This document shows, one piece after another, positions 10,011 through 18,388 of a DNA stretch of 64,000 nucleotides (position 1 is the first letter of the stretch; the number at the start of each line of letters is the position of its first letter). Source of the DNA: Chitinophagales bacterium. Lineage in GTDB: Bacteria; Bacteroidota; Bacteroidia; Chitinophagales; LD1. Under the pieces are notes generated by a model that was not told the DNA's origin, made no database searches, and saw only the letters and a list, made by a program, of their open reading frames with translations. The position numbers were made by a program, and so were the translations under genes. Location: NCBI GenBank assembly GCA_026129525.1, contig JAHCHW010000005.1, positions 186,001 to 250,000 of the forward strand, read 5' to 3'.

Positions 10011-10919
10011 ATGAAAAAGGTAAAAATGTTCATCGTGTTGTTGGCTGCTATGCCAATGCTGATGATGGTAAGCTGTAAAAAAGAAAATGCAAACACCTCT
10101 TCGGTAAGGTTTAAACTTACTGATGCTCCGGGTGCCTTTGAGGCAGTAAACGTTGATATTAAGGGTGTGGAGATTCATTCGGAAACGGAAGGGTGGGTGA
10201 AATTTAACTCAACGCTGGGAGTGGTAAACCTGCTTGATTACATGAATGGCAAAACCACGTTTATTACCGAAGGAGAAATTGCAGCCGGCAAGGTAACGCA
10301 GGCGCGTCTTATACTTGGCTCGGAAAACAGTGTGGTAATTGACGGTATTACCTATGAGTTAAAAACCCCGAGCGCCATGCAATCCGGATTAAAAATAAAT
10401 CTCAACAATCAGTTGCAGGCAGGTGGAACGTATGAGTGGACTATTGATTTTGATGCGGCTCAGAGCATTGTAACAAGTGCAACCGGTTCATTTATTCTTA
10501 AGCCGGTGCTCAGGCTGATTGTTGACGGCAGCAGTTTAGCGGCTGCGGGCGGCTCGACTACTATAGATGCCGGTACGGGAGGTACAGTTAACGGAGGTGT
10601 AACAGTTGGGGGAGGAAGCAACGGCAGCATTGAGATAGAAACAGGCACCGGTGCGGTAGTAAATGGCGATGTAACCGGAAAAATTACCGGTTCGGTAAAT
10701 TCACTTATAGGTTTGGCTATTGTAACTGCTACTGATGCTCAAGGTAAAGTAACATCAACTATGACTGACCTGAGCGGAAAGTTTACGTTGCAGGCAATTA
10801 CCGAAGGGCAGTATAAGCTAACAGTTGATCCGGTAGCCGCTTTGCTTAGCACAAAAACCATTACGGGTATAAATGTAGCGGCAGGCAAAACTACCGATAT
10901 AGGATTAGTGAGTTTGTAG
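10011..10919 (+). CDS. DUF4382 lipoprotein with C-terminal carboxypeptidase-regulatory-like domain
   Basis: A 302-residue predicted lipoprotein. The lipobox is at MMVSCKK (Cys about residue 22). Residues about 30-170 match the DUF4382 pattern seen in many Bacteroidota lipoproteins (VRFKLTDAPGAFEAVNVDI, then KGVEIHS and LLDYMNG). A Gly/Thr/Val-rich linker (about 175-225, with GGTVNGGVTVGGGSNGSIE) joins it to a beta-sandwich of the carboxypeptidase regulatory-like type (about 230-302: DLSGKFTLQAITEGQYKLTV). The function of DUF4382 is unknown. The second domain is usually structural or carbohydrate- or protein-binding. It is monocistronic, with a probable terminator at 10939-10985. Confidence 0.85.
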   Translation: MKKVKMFIVLLAAMPMLMMVSCKKENANTSSVRFKLTDAPGAFEAVNVDIKGVEIHSETEGWVKFNSTLGVVNLLDYMNGKTTFITEGEIAAGKVTQARLILGSENSVVIDGITYELKTPSAMQSGLKINLNNQLQAGGTYEWTIDFDAAQSIVTSATGSFILKPVLRLIVDGSSLAAAGGSTTIDAGTGGTVNGGVTVGGGSNGSIEIETGTGAVVNGDVTGKITGSVNSLIGLAIVTATDAQGKVTSTMTDLSGKFTLQAITEGQYKLTVDPVAALLSTKTITGINVAAGKTTDIGLVSL

Positions 10920-10938
10920 ATTGCGGACAATAACATGG

Positions 10939-10985
10939 CAGGCAACGCTTGGGTTTATATTCGAGCGCTGCCTGTTGTGCTTTTA
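10939..10985 (+). terminator. Probable terminator after the DUF4382 gene
   Basis: CAGGC..CGCT (10939-10949) pairs with AGCG..GCCTG (10964-10974) with one small internal loop, followed by TTGTGCTTTTATT. It overlaps the first codons of a longer frame starting at 10935, which argues for the later ATG at 11028. Confidence 0.5.
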
Positions 10986-11027
10986 TTGCCTAAAAGGGAA
11001 AAACTTAGCTTTACTGAAAACTTTGTT

Positions 11028-11459
11028 ATGACCTACTTGCAAGCATTGTATGGAAGCCAGCATAGAGATTTAAAGGCAAACGGTTATGATGGCACTAAAG
11101 CCAGGTTTAACGGCAACTTATTTTTGAGCGCGTTTGTAATTGTTGCATTGTTTGTGGTGCTAATGATAGTGTTGTTAGTTTACCCATCGGCTAATAAAGC
11201 GATAACACAATTTTTTCAAGAGGTGTTTGGCTACAGTTCGGGGAAGATGATAGGGAAATTGTTAGCGATACTCTTATTGGCTATAGTTTATTTTGGAATA
11301 ACAAACACTGTTGGCAGCGAAGCAAACAGCAGCCGATACATAGAAGAGTTTTATCGGGAGGCAGAGGCAGAGCAGGCAGGTGCGACCAAAAAATTGCTGC
11401 TTCCGTTTTTTGTGTTGTTGGGTTTATTGCTGGTATTAGCGTTGGGTTCGCTGTTTTAA
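11028..11459 (+). CDS. Small membrane protein with two transmembrane helices
   Basis: A 143-residue protein of no family I recognise. Two strongly hydrophobic segments are visible at about residues 38-60 (FVIVALFVVLMIVLLVY) and 118-140 (LLPFFVLLGLLLVLALGSLF). A third, weaker one lies at about 75-92 (MIGKLLAILLLAIVYFGI). An acidic loop with EEFYREAEAEQ lies before the last helix. The frame is open from ATG 10935, but the first 31 codons of that version coincide with a probable terminator, and the MTYLQALYG start reads like a natural cytoplasmic N-terminus. ATG 11028 was therefore preferred. The pseudouridine synthase starts 7 bp after its stop, so the two are probably cotranscribed. No function is proposed. 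Confidence 0.7.
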   Translation: MTYLQALYGSQHRDLKANGYDGTKARFNGNLFLSAFVIVALFVVLMIVLLVYPSANKAITQFFQEVFGYSSGKMIGKLLAILLLAIVYFGITNTVGSEANSSRYIEEFYREAEAEQAGATKKLLLPFFVLLGLLLVLALGSLF

Positions 11460-11466
11460 TTGATTT

Positions 11467-12222
11467 ATGAAAGATAAGGAGAAAGGCATTCAGCTTAATA
11501 AGTATATCAGTTCAACGGGGTTTTGTTCGCGGAGGGAAGCGGATAGATATATTGAGGAGGCGCGTGTAACAGTGAACGAAGAAATTGCTTTTCCCGGTGC
11601 GCGGGTAAATGCAGGCGATGTGGTAGCGGTGGACGGTGAGCGGATTAAAGCCAGCAAAAAACTTCCTGTTTACATTGCGTTTAATAAACCGAGAGGAATT
11701 ACTTCGACCACTGACCTTAGCGACCGCAGCAACATTATTTCTTTCATTAACCATCCTAAAAGGATTTTTCCGATAGGGCGGTTAGATAAGGATTCGGAGG
11801 GTTTGATTTTGCTAACGAATGACGGGGATATTGTAAACAAAATTTTGCGTGCAGGCAATGAGCATGAGAAGGAATACATTGTGAGTGTGAACAAGCCGAT
11901 AACTCCGGAGTTTGTAAAGCGCATGGCAAGCGGGTTGCCAATAATGGGGACTAAAACTAAGCCCTGCACGGTGCGGCAATTGGGTAGCCGTAGTTTTAAA
12001 ATTGTGCTAACGCAGGGTTTGAACCGGCAAATACGCAGGATGTGCGAGCATTTGGATTATGAGGTAGTAACGCTGAAGCGCATTCGCATTATGAATATTA
12101 CGTTAGGGAATTTGGCTGTGGGCAAGTGGCGCAACTTATCGGTTACAGAGGCGGGAGCATTGCAGGCGTTGCTGAAGGATTCGGTGAAGACGGAGGAGGC
12201 ATCGGTGAGGCGAAAGAGATAA
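11467..12222 (+). CDS. rluF: 23S rRNA pseudouridine synthase, RluF/RluB type
   Basis: Isomerises a specific uridine of 23S rRNA (position 2604 for E. coli RluF; the site here is inferred). Of 251 residues, about 8-60 are an S4 RNA-binding domain (LNKYISSTGFCSRREADRYI). The RsuA-family catalytic domain follows, with the active-site motif GRLDKDSEGLILLTNDG, in which the first Asp is catalytic, and the downstream GLNRQIRRMCE helix. The tail is short and basic (RRKR). RluF rather than RluB is favoured by the overall length and the ITSTTD segment, but these paralogues are close and the symbol is tentative. It follows the small membrane protein by 7 bp. Confidence 0.88.
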   Translation: MKDKEKGIQLNKYISSTGFCSRREADRYIEEARVTVNEEIAFPGARVNAGDVVAVDGERIKASKKLPVYIAFNKPRGITSTTDLSDRSNIISFINHPKRIFPIGRLDKDSEGLILLTNDGDIVNKILRAGNEHEKEYIVSVNKPITPEFVKRMASGLPIMGTKTKPCTVRQLGSRSFKIVLTQGLNRQIRRMCEHLDYEVVTLKRIRIMNITLGNLAVGKWRNLSVTEAGALQALLKDSVKTEEASVRRKR

Positions 12223-12246
12223 GTGGATACGGAAGTTTGACGAAGA

Positions 12247-12260
12247 CCCCAACCTTGGGG
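12247..12260. terminator. Possible bidirectional hairpin between convergent genes
   Basis: CCCCA/TGGGG with a short ACCT loop lies between rluF and the convergent response regulator. The T-tracts are poor on both strands, so only a weak terminator call is possible. Confidence 0.35.
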
Positions 12261-12326
12261 ACAAACTATTTTGTGCATTATTGCAGGGAGCATAAATCTG
12301 CATCAAAGTCGCAGCTCCGTAAAAAA

Positions 12327-12761
12327 TTACTTAGGCACCTCGTTGAGCAACATCCAGTACATGCCCAAGTCGGCTACGGCTTTCGAAAAATTTTCGAACC
12401 CTACCGGCTTTACCACATAGCTGTTTACGCCCAGCGAGTAGCTGTCAATAATATCGCGGTCTTCGCGAGAGGATGTCATTACCACCACCGGAATAGAGCG
12501 GGTGCGTTCATCGGCTTTAAGTTGCCGGAGTACTTCTATGCCTCCTATTTTAGGCATGTTGAGATCGAGCAATATTACCTTGGGCTTATCTTCCATAGTA
12601 CGCGAAGCGTACTCTCCCTTGGCAAAAACAAAATCGAGCGCCTGGGCACCATCGGTAAGGTGTACTAGGTTATTGCATAGATTGTGGCTTTTTAAAGCAC
12701 GGATCGTGAGTTTGGCATCGGCCATGTTATCCTCTACCAATAAAATTTCAACGCTGTTCAT
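12327..12761 (-). CDS. Stand-alone response regulator (receiver domain, Rcp-like)
   Basis: A single CheY-like receiver of 144 residues with no output domain, used as a phosphoryl acceptor or shuttle for a sensor kinase. The acidic pair is E10-D11 (LLVEDN), the phospho-acceptor is D66 in LLDLNMPK, the switch Thr is in VVMTSS, and the conserved Lys is in VVKPVGF. The pattern ([27 protein letters not shown]) matches the phytochrome-partner Rcp1 subgroup. A longer frame from 12812 exists, but [12 protein letters not shown] is the natural beginning. It sits 31 bp downstream of the PAS kinase stop and is probably cotranscribed with it as a cognate pair. It differs from the three paralogous receivers upstream, lacking their ADN..H signature. 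Confidence 0.9.
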   Translation of the reverse strand: MNSVEILLVEDNMADAKLTIRALKSHNLCNNLVHLTDGAQALDFVFAKGEYASRTMEDKPKVILLDLNMPKIGGIEVLRQLKADERTRSIPVVVMTSSREDRDIIDSYSLGVNSYVVKPVGFENFSKAVADLGMYWMLLNEVPK

Positions 12762-12792
12762 AGTGAATATTTTTAGGTTACAGAATACAAGA

Positions 12793-14370
12793 TCAATCGG
12801 GTAACGACACATAAAAAGTAGCTCCTTTATCTACTTTTCCTTCTGCCCATACTTTGCCGCCATGGCGCTGGGCTATGCGGTTGACGAGCGCGAGACCTAC
12901 TCCTGTGCCTTCAAACTCGCTGCTACTGTGCAGACGCTGGAATACACCAAATAGCTTATTGTAATACTCCATATCAAACCCCGCACCGTTGTCTTTTACA
13001 TAATAGACTACGGAGTTATTGTCGCGGTAACAGCCCACTTCAATTTCCGGCTGTTCTTTTTTACCAGAATACTTAATGGCATTTGCTATTAAGTTTGCGA
13101 ACAACTGCCTGAGCATAGCCCTGTCTCCTTTTATGTTTTCAAGCGGCAATACACGGAATGTTGCCCTGCAACTCGGCACTAATTTTTGTTGCTCCTGTAT
13201 TACAGAATTTACTTTATCGTTCATGTTAATGGGTACTTTCACTACTTCTTGTTTACCCATGCGGGAGAATTGGAGGAGGTCGTCAATAAGGTTACCCATT
13301 TTGTTGGCAGCCTTAATTACCTCCATCATCATATCGCGGGTATCGTTAGTAAGAAAATCTTTGCACTCATCAAGTAGCAAGTGAGTAAAGCCGTTGATGG
13401 CGCGCAGGGGTGCGCGCAAATCGTGCGAAACGGAATAGGAGAAAGCTTCCAGTTCTGCATTGGCGGCTTTTAACTCGACAGTGCGCTCGGCAATTTTTTG
13501 TTCGAGAGAGGCATTTAACTCGTCAAGTTTAATTTGATGTAGTTTTTGCGGAGTAATGTCACGCGCTATGATTACGGCATTTTCAACACTTTCATCTTCT
13601 TCAAGAATGGGGCTTACCGAGCAGGAGAAATATTGTGTGTTGTTTCCACTATTGTAGTACGATTCGTAAAACACGGGGCGTTTTTCGGTAAACACTGTAC
13701 TAATGGCATTGGTGAGTATATCACGGTCTTCGATTGGCTGAAAGTGATATACGGGTTTACCAACAATATCTTCTTCCTTATATCCTCCTTCAATGCGATT
13801 GACCATTTGAATGGTTCCTTGTTTATCTATGAGGAAAATGAAATCGGCAGAGCTTTCGAAAATGGCTTTGAAACGGGCTGCGTTAGAAGTAATAATGCGG
13901 TTTTTTTCGCGCAGGTAAGCTTCAGCAATGCCAAACACGGCATAGTCAATAAATTTCGACATGCCTTCGAAGAACAACACTATATCGCTATGGGCAAGCG
14001 TGGCATCATTCCGTACATATTCTGCCATGTATTCTTTATACAGGCGGATAATTTCGTGCCACTCGGAGTACGCCACATTCATACGAGCGTAGGTGATGCC
14101 TTGTGCGATAAGGTTGTTGGTGTATTCTTCCCATTTATTTTCGAAGATGGCTGCGCGTTGCAGTTCGCGCGAATATTCCTGCTGCTGTTTTTGCTGTTCA
14201 GGAGTTTGCATTTTTAATATGTTACCCCACAAAGGATGCGATTGCAAGAGCGTGGTTAACTCTTCGTTTACACGGTCGGCATATTTATCCTGAATGATAA
14301 AGAAGTGTTTTAAAACTTCTATTTCGGCATCAGTAAATACCAGATTGGAGGATATGAGGGTTGTTTCCAT
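12793..14370 (-). CDS. Cytoplasmic PAS sensor histidine kinase with helical N-terminal sensor domain
   Basis: A soluble sensor kinase of 525 residues from ATG 14370. About 1-155 is an all-helical domain whose pattern ([18 protein letters not shown]) recalls globin-coupled sensor or RsbR-type folds, but without a His at the place of the haem ligand; this is inference. A PAS domain follows (about 160-275: [21 protein letters not shown] to VIIARDIT), then a coiled linker ([22 protein letters not shown]). The HisKA phospho-acceptor is H316 in [11 protein letters not shown]. The HATPase_c domain shows NAIKYSG, DNGAGF and GTGVGLALV boxes. No membrane segment is seen. It is followed closely by a receiver gene at 12761. 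The leader just upstream folds into two hairpins. The class is certain; the signal is unknown. Confidence 0.92.
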   Translation of the reverse strand: METTLISSNLVFTDAEIEVLKHFFIIQDKYADRVNEELTTLLQSHPLWGNILKMQTPEQQKQQQEYSRELQRAAIFENKWEEYTNNLIAQGITYARMNVAYSEWHEIIRLYKEYMAEYVRNDATLAHSDIVLFFEGMSKFIDYAVFGIAEAYLREKNRIITSNAARFKAIFESSADFIFLIDKQGTIQMVNRIEGGYKEEDIVGKPVYHFQPIEDRDILTNAISTVFTEKRPVFYESYYNSGNNTQYFSCSVSPILEEDESVENAVIIARDITPQKLHQIKLDELNASLEQKIAERTVELKAANAELEAFSYSVSHDLRAPLRAINGFTHLLLDECKDFLTNDTRDMMMEVIKAANKMGNLIDDLLQFSRMGKQEVVKVPINMNDKVNSVIQEQQKLVPSCRATFRVLPLENIKGDRAMLRQLFANLIANAIKYSGKKEQPEIEVGCYRDNNSVVYYVKDNGAGFDMEYYNKLFGVFQRLHSSSEFEGTGVGLALVNRIAQRHGGKVWAEGKVDKGATFYVSLPD

Positions 14371-14376
14371 AACATG

Positions 14377-14429
14377 GGTTATTGGGTAGTGAAACAATAA
14401 CCTGCCGGGTACTAGTTTTAAACCGGCAG
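14377..14429 (-). promoter_or_regulatory. Structured leader in front of the PAS kinase
   Basis: Two adjoining inverted repeats lie directly before ATG 14370: GGTTATTG (14377-14384) with CAATAACC (14395-14402), and CTGCCGG (14402-14408) with CCGGCAG (14423-14429). The inner hairpin could occlude the ribosome site. There is no T-tract after them on the minus strand, so attenuation by termination is not indicated. Confidence 0.4.
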
Positions 14430-14569
14430 TTCCCTTCTATCCGAGAATTGTGTGGAGTGTGAATGTACTGCTAATAACTGAAATCAAATAAATAAATCGC
14501 ATATTTTTTGTCTTGAACGAGGCTTTAAATAAGCTATGTTTTTCTGTGTAAACTGTGTGTTTTAATGGT

Positions 14570-14995
14570 TTAAAAATATTGCTGCACTATTTCTATAAAC
14601 ATGTTTTCGGTAAGCGGCTTTATACGAAACCCCGCCAGTAAATCGGCATACTGTTGTAAGGCACGCTCGCGGTCATCGGGGTTCACCGAGGTAGTGAGCA
14701 TAAAAATTTTCATTTTTTGTAAACGATGTTCCGGATCAGGTATGGTTCGCAACTTATCGAGTACTTCAAAGCCGTTCATGGCAGGCATGTTAATATCCAA
14801 AAAAACCAAATCGGGCACGGGGTAGCGTTCGTTGTTGCCGGTGGCACAACCTTTTTCCCAACAGTGCAGGGCTTTACGACAATCCTGCTCGGCATCGAGC
14901 TTTTGAACGAGTTGAGTTTCGCTAATAATAAGTTTATGGAAGAAGTTGTCGGCTTCGCTGTCGTCAATCAACAGTACATGGTTTATCTTTTTCAT
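14570..14995 (-). CDS. Stand-alone response regulator, DD..ADN..H subfamily (1)
   Basis: A receiver-only protein of 141 residues. It has the acidic pair D11-D12, phospho-acceptor D67 (FLDINMPAMNGFE), a Thr-rich switch (MLTTSVNPDD) and the conserved Lys in FRIKPLT. It shares with the receivers at 15191 and 17695 a distinctive opening (IDDxxADNxxH, His20) and the FRIKPLTE-type ending. The three are clear paralogues, a form common in Bacteroidota beside multi-PAS kinases. A strong GGGAGG ribosome site lies on the minus strand at 15000-15005, 5 nt before the ATG. It has no kinase immediately adjacent and about 195 bp separates it from the next receiver upstream, so it may have its own promoter. 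Its partner kinase is inferred to be one of the two nearby. Confidence 0.88.
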   Translation of the reverse strand: MKKINHVLLIDDSEADNFFHKLIISETQLVQKLDAEQDCRKALHCWEKGCATGNNERYPVPDLVFLDINMPAMNGFEVLDKLRTIPDPEHRLQKMKIFMLTTSVNPDDRERALQQYADLLAGFRIKPLTENMFIEIVQQYF

Positions 14996-15190
14996 AAATC
15001 CTCCCTTTTTACATGATACATCGAATTATATATTAAACTCCTGTTCTAAAGCAACCACTGCCATTACCATGAGTGGGCTTTCGAAGCATTTGCTTATAAA
15101 CAATTTACCGAGAGTGGATTTGCCCAATATGCCGTATCACCCGCCCGTCCACGTTACATTGTTATTTTACGAATATAACGAGCAAACGTT

Positions 15191-15619
15191 TCATGTATTA
15201 TGTTTTTGAACAATTTCGAGAAAAATTGTTTCGGTGAGGGGTTTAATACGAAAGCCATGAATGAGGTCGGGATAATCTTCGGCAGCTCGTTTAAAATCAT
15301 CGGGGTTTACCGAGCCGGTAAGCATAAATATTTTCATTTTGCTTTTGCGGTTGTAAGGGTCGGGTATAGTACGCACTTTATCAAGCAGTTCAAAGCCGTT
15401 CATGGCAGGCATGTTAATGTCTAAAAACACCAGATCGGGAACAGGAAACGAAACTTGGTCAACAGCGGTAAAGCAGTTGTGGAGGTATTCAAAAGCCATA
15501 CGGCTGCCGGGAATAATTTTAAGTGTAGCAGTGATGTCGGCTTTCTGAATAACAATGCGGTGGTATTCGTTATCGGCATCGTTGTCATCAATCAGCAATA
15601 TTAAGTTCAGCTTTTTCAT
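15191..15619 (-). CDS. Stand-alone response regulator, DD..ADN..H subfamily (2)
   Basis: A receiver-only protein of 142 residues, paralogous to the genes at 14570 and 17695. D11-D12 form the metal site and D67 in FLDINMPAMNGFE is the phospho-acceptor. The Thr switch is MLTGSVNPDD and the Lys is in FRIKPLTE. His20 of the ADNEYH signature is conserved in all three paralogues. It lies 50 bp after the stop of the membrane-bound kinase (15670-17688) on the same strand, so it is probably cotranscribed with it. That places the kinase between two receivers. No output domain is present, so it must act by protein-protein contact or as a phosphate sink. No Shine-Dalgarno sequence is visible. Confidence 0.88.
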   Translation of the reverse strand: MKKLNLILLIDDNDADNEYHRIVIQKADITATLKIIPGSRMAFEYLHNCFTAVDQVSFPVPDLVFLDINMPAMNGFELLDKVRTIPDPYNRKSKMKIFMLTGSVNPDDFKRAAEDYPDLIHGFRIKPLTETIFLEIVQKHNT

Positions 15620-15669
15620 CTGTATAAATTTTGTTTTTAAAGGACAGATGGAATGCTCATGATGGTTAC

Positions 15670-17688
15670 TTATTTATTTTCGGTTTGTGTTTCCCCCATC
15701 ATTGGCATTTCATATCCATGTCTATTTGCAGGTAATGTGAAATAAAAAGTGCTTCCTTCTCCGTTTTTCGACTCTACCCATATTTTACCCCCGTTCAGTT
15801 CAACAATTTTTTTGCAGGTAGCCAGACCAATGCCAGTTCCGGAGTATTCGTTTTCGTTGTGCAGGCGCTGAAAAATCACGAATATTTTTTCATGAAATTC
15901 CGGTTCAATACCAATGCCATTGTCGGCAACGGAAAATTGCCAACTGCCATTTGCTTGTTTCATCGCATTGATTTCGACTTCGGGAGCAACATCGGGCTTC
16001 CGGTATTTGATAGCGTTGTTGATGAGGTTTTGAAAGAGCAATTTCATTTCGGTTTTGCTGGCAGGCAGCACAGGCATTTTGCCAATGGCAATGCGTGCTC
16101 CGCTTTCCGTTATCAGTGCTTCCATATCGGTTGTAATTTCATGGAGGAGATCCTTGAAGTTGATTAGTTCAACAATGTGTTTCTTGCCGAGGCGAGAAAA
16201 AAGAAGCAGGTCGCGAATGAGGCGTTTCATTCTTTCCGCTGCGTTTACCACATAATTCATGTACTTCTTCGATGTTTCATCGGCAGTGTGCTGTTCTTTT
16301 TCTTCGAGCAGTTTGGTAAAATTGGTGATGGTGCGGAGCGGCTCCTGCAAATCGTGCGAGGCTACATAAGCAAACTGTTCGAGGCTGGTGTTGGAAAGTT
16401 CGAGTTTGCGGGCATATTCTTTGAGCGCTTCTTCAATACGTTTTTTATCGGTTATGTCGCGTATGGCTGCCGATACCCAAATGCCCTCCTCTGTTTCGAT
16501 AGGACTTAAACTAATTTCAACCGGAAATTCTTCACCGCTTTTCCGTTTGCCGAATAGCTCCAGCCCAGTACCCATAGCCCGCACTTTGGGGTCGGAGAAA
16601 AAGTGTGTACGATGCCCCGCGTGGCTTTGCAGGAAACGCTCCGGAATAAGCATTTCAACTTTGCCGCCTATCATCTCCTGCTTTGTAAACTGAAATAACT
16701 TTTCGGTTTGCCTGTTTACTAATTGAATAGTGCCCTCGCGGTTAACTATCACCATGGCATCGGGTGCCGATTCCAGCAAATCTTTAAACTTGGTTTCTCC
16801 TTCTCTTCGTTCGGAAATACTTTCGCCTAACTCGGTTGCCATTTGATTAAAAGCATTTGCCAGTACGCCTATTTCATCGCCCGAATAAACTTTTGCCTTA
16901 GCGCTGAAATCGCCTTTGGCTACCAGTTTCGATACGCGGAGAATTTCATCAAGCCCTTTTTGTATGCCGCGGCTCACCGAAAAAGTAAGCAGCAGCCCTG
17001 TTATTTCAACCGTTAGCGCTACCGCAAACAGCAGTTTTAAAACGAGGTCTTCCAGCCAGCGCGAGCCTTCGCCAAGTGTGTAGCTGAAGTTGTCTTCCAG
17101 CACGGTTAGCCTATCGTTTATTTCATCTACCTGCTGCAGCATCTCATTCAACTTTTCTTGTGATGGCGCTGACGAATGGAACTCTGTATGCATTTGCTCG
17201 CTGATAGTTATAAGCGGAGAAATTGCCGCATCGGCTTCTTTCCATATTTCAATAGCTTTGCTGATGTACGATACGAAATAGAATCGGGTAAAGAGTTTTA
17301 TCATTCCATCTACATCATGCGGATGATTTCTGCCTTCAATAAAGCCCTGACGGGCGGTATCAATATTTGGAACAGGCTTTGTCAGTTCCATCAGTGTTTT
17401 GCGGTCGCCCAGCGGCACCTTCATAAACTCCTGAAACTTGAGATAGTCTTCTTCTTTTTTCATTCTGCCGTATTTACGCAGGTGATACACGGCATCTTTC
17501 TGGCTTTTGGACCATAGCCCCTCGCCCCCCACAAACGCCCGCACCGATGAAAGCGTGGTAACGGCAAACCACAAGGTGAGCAGTTCCATGGCAATAAGCA
17601 CCGCCATTATTCCCACTGCGAAATACAGCTTCTTCGCAATGGAAATATTTCGGAACCACTGTACGAACGAAAACTTCTGCATAAGCAT
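15670..17688 (-). CDS. Membrane-bound HAMP-PAS sensor histidine kinase
   Basis: An inner-membrane sensor kinase of 672 residues. TM1 is about 20-45, a periplasmic four-helix-like sensor about 46-212, and TM2 about 215-238. HAMP follows (SRGIQKGLDEILRVSKLVA.GDFSAKA), then a PAS domain (about 298-420: LLESAPDAMVIVNREG to AAIRDITDKK), a HisKA with phospho-acceptor H445 (YVASHDLQEP), and HATPase_c (NAIKYRKP, DNGIGIEP, GTGIGLATC). The sensor domain looks like the CHASE3-type helical bundle used by many Bacteroidota kinases, but I cannot name it with certainty. A receiver gene ends 6 bp upstream (17695) and another begins 50 bp downstream (15619), so an operon of receiver-kinase-receiver is likely. 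Confidence 0.93.
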   Translation of the reverse strand: MLMQKFSFVQWFRNISIAKKLYFAVGIMAVLIAMELLTLWFAVTTLSSVRAFVGGEGLWSKSQKDAVYHLRKYGRMKKEEDYLKFQEFMKVPLGDRKTLMELTKPVPNIDTARQGFIEGRNHPHDVDGMIKLFTRFYFVSYISKAIEIWKEADAAISPLITISEQMHTEFHSSAPSQEKLNEMLQQVDEINDRLTVLEDNFSYTLGEGSRWLEDLVLKLLFAVALTVEITGLLLTFSVSRGIQKGLDEILRVSKLVAKGDFSAKAKVYSGDEIGVLANAFNQMATELGESISERREGETKFKDLLESAPDAMVIVNREGTIQLVNRQTEKLFQFTKQEMIGGKVEMLIPERFLQSHAGHRTHFFSDPKVRAMGTGLELFGKRKSGEEFPVEISLSPIETEEGIWVSAAIRDITDKKRIEEALKEYARKLELSNTSLEQFAYVASHDLQEPLRTITNFTKLLEEKEQHTADETSKKYMNYVVNAAERMKRLIRDLLLFSRLGKKHIVELINFKDLLHEITTDMEALITESGARIAIGKMPVLPASKTEMKLLFQNLINNAIKYRKPDVAPEVEINAMKQANGSWQFSVADNGIGIEPEFHEKIFVIFQRLHNENEYSGTGIGLATCKKIVELNGGKIWVESKNGEGSTFYFTLPANRHGYEMPMMGETQTENK

Positions 17689-17694
17689 CGTTTT

Positions 17695-18114
17695 TCAAAA
17701 ATGTTTTTCCAAAATCTCAGTCAGCATTTGCCCGGTAAGCGGTTTTAGCCGGTAGCCGAGTATGAGATCATCGTAGTTAGGGGTGTTGAGGTAAATTTCC
17801 ATCACGGGGTCGTAGTTGCCGCTCAGCATCACCACTTTTACTTTTTGTTTTACGTCAGGCTTATCGGCTAAAAGCGCTTTGAGTTTTGTAAGCCATTCAA
17901 ACCCATCGGTGCGCGGCATCAGTATGTCTAAAAAAATTAAGTCGGGTAATGGTGCAGCGCTTTCGATAGAGGTTTTTAGGTACTGCAGTGCTTCGGTTGT
18001 ATTTGAAAATGATTGTACCAGGTTGGCACAACCGCTTTTTTCAATCACTATTCTGTGAAACTCATTGTCGGCTTCGTTGTCATCAATCAGCATAATGTGG
18101 TTGAGTGTTTTCAC
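17695..18114 (-). CDS. Stand-alone response regulator, DD..ADN..H subfamily (3), GTG start
   Basis: A receiver-only protein of 139 residues, the most diverged of the three paralogues. D11-D12 and phospho-acceptor D63 (FLDILMPRTDGFE) are present, the switch residue is in MLSGNYDP (Ser replaces Thr), and the Lys is in YRLKPLTG. The ADNEFH signature with His20 is kept. The start is GTG at 18114: alignment with the paralogues (MKKLN, MKKIN) puts M1 exactly there and there is no suitable ATG. It is first in the probable operon receiver-kinase-receiver, with 6 bp before the kinase. Confidence 0.87.
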   Translation of the reverse strand: MKTLNHIMLIDDNEADNEFHRIVIEKSGCANLVQSFSNTTEALQYLKTSIESAAPLPDLIFLDILMPRTDGFEWLTKLKALLADKPDVKQKVKVVMLSGNYDPVMEIYLNTPNYDDLILGYRLKPLTGQMLTEILEKHF

Positions 18115-18219
18115 CGAAAATGTTTTAGGCGGTTAAGAATAATCAGTGATATGAATATACAACTTGAGCCGCAAAAAAGTGAACTGCGGAAGGAGTTTTT
18201 GAGTTTAGCTATGCGTTTT

Positions 18220-18253
18220 AAAAAAACCTTCCGGCTGTATGTTAGCCGGAAGG
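18220..18253 (-). terminator. Rho-independent terminator on the minus strand
   Basis: CCTTCCGGCT (18227-18236) pairs with AGCCGGAAGG (18244-18253) with a 7-nt loop. Read on the minus strand it is followed by seven T residues. It is the second of two terminators between the big T9SS cargo gene and the receiver gene. Confidence 0.82.
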
Positions 18254-18337
18254 AACCCACCCAATTCACTGAAGAACGGAACTCTTTAAATATTTTCTGT
18301 CAATTACTTTTTAATGTTTTTCTGGTTATGATGAGTG

Positions 18338-18373
18338 ATTAAAAACAGGTGGCTGTTTACGAAACAGCCACCT
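18338..18373 (-). terminator. Rho-independent terminator of the T9SS cargo gene
   Basis: A perfect 12-bp stem (18347-18358 with 18362-18373) and a 3-nt loop, followed on the minus strand by TGTTTTTAAT. It begins 15 bp past the stop at 18389. Confidence 0.87.
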
Positions 18374-18388
18374 TCCGCTGTTGTCCGT

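Noticed and set aside
10935..11027. Longer N-terminus of the small membrane protein
   Set aside because: These 31 codons coincide with a probable terminator hairpin of the upstream gene.
13546..14217. 223-codon plus-strand ORF
   Set aside because: Antisense to a clear histidine kinase; no domain or start signal.
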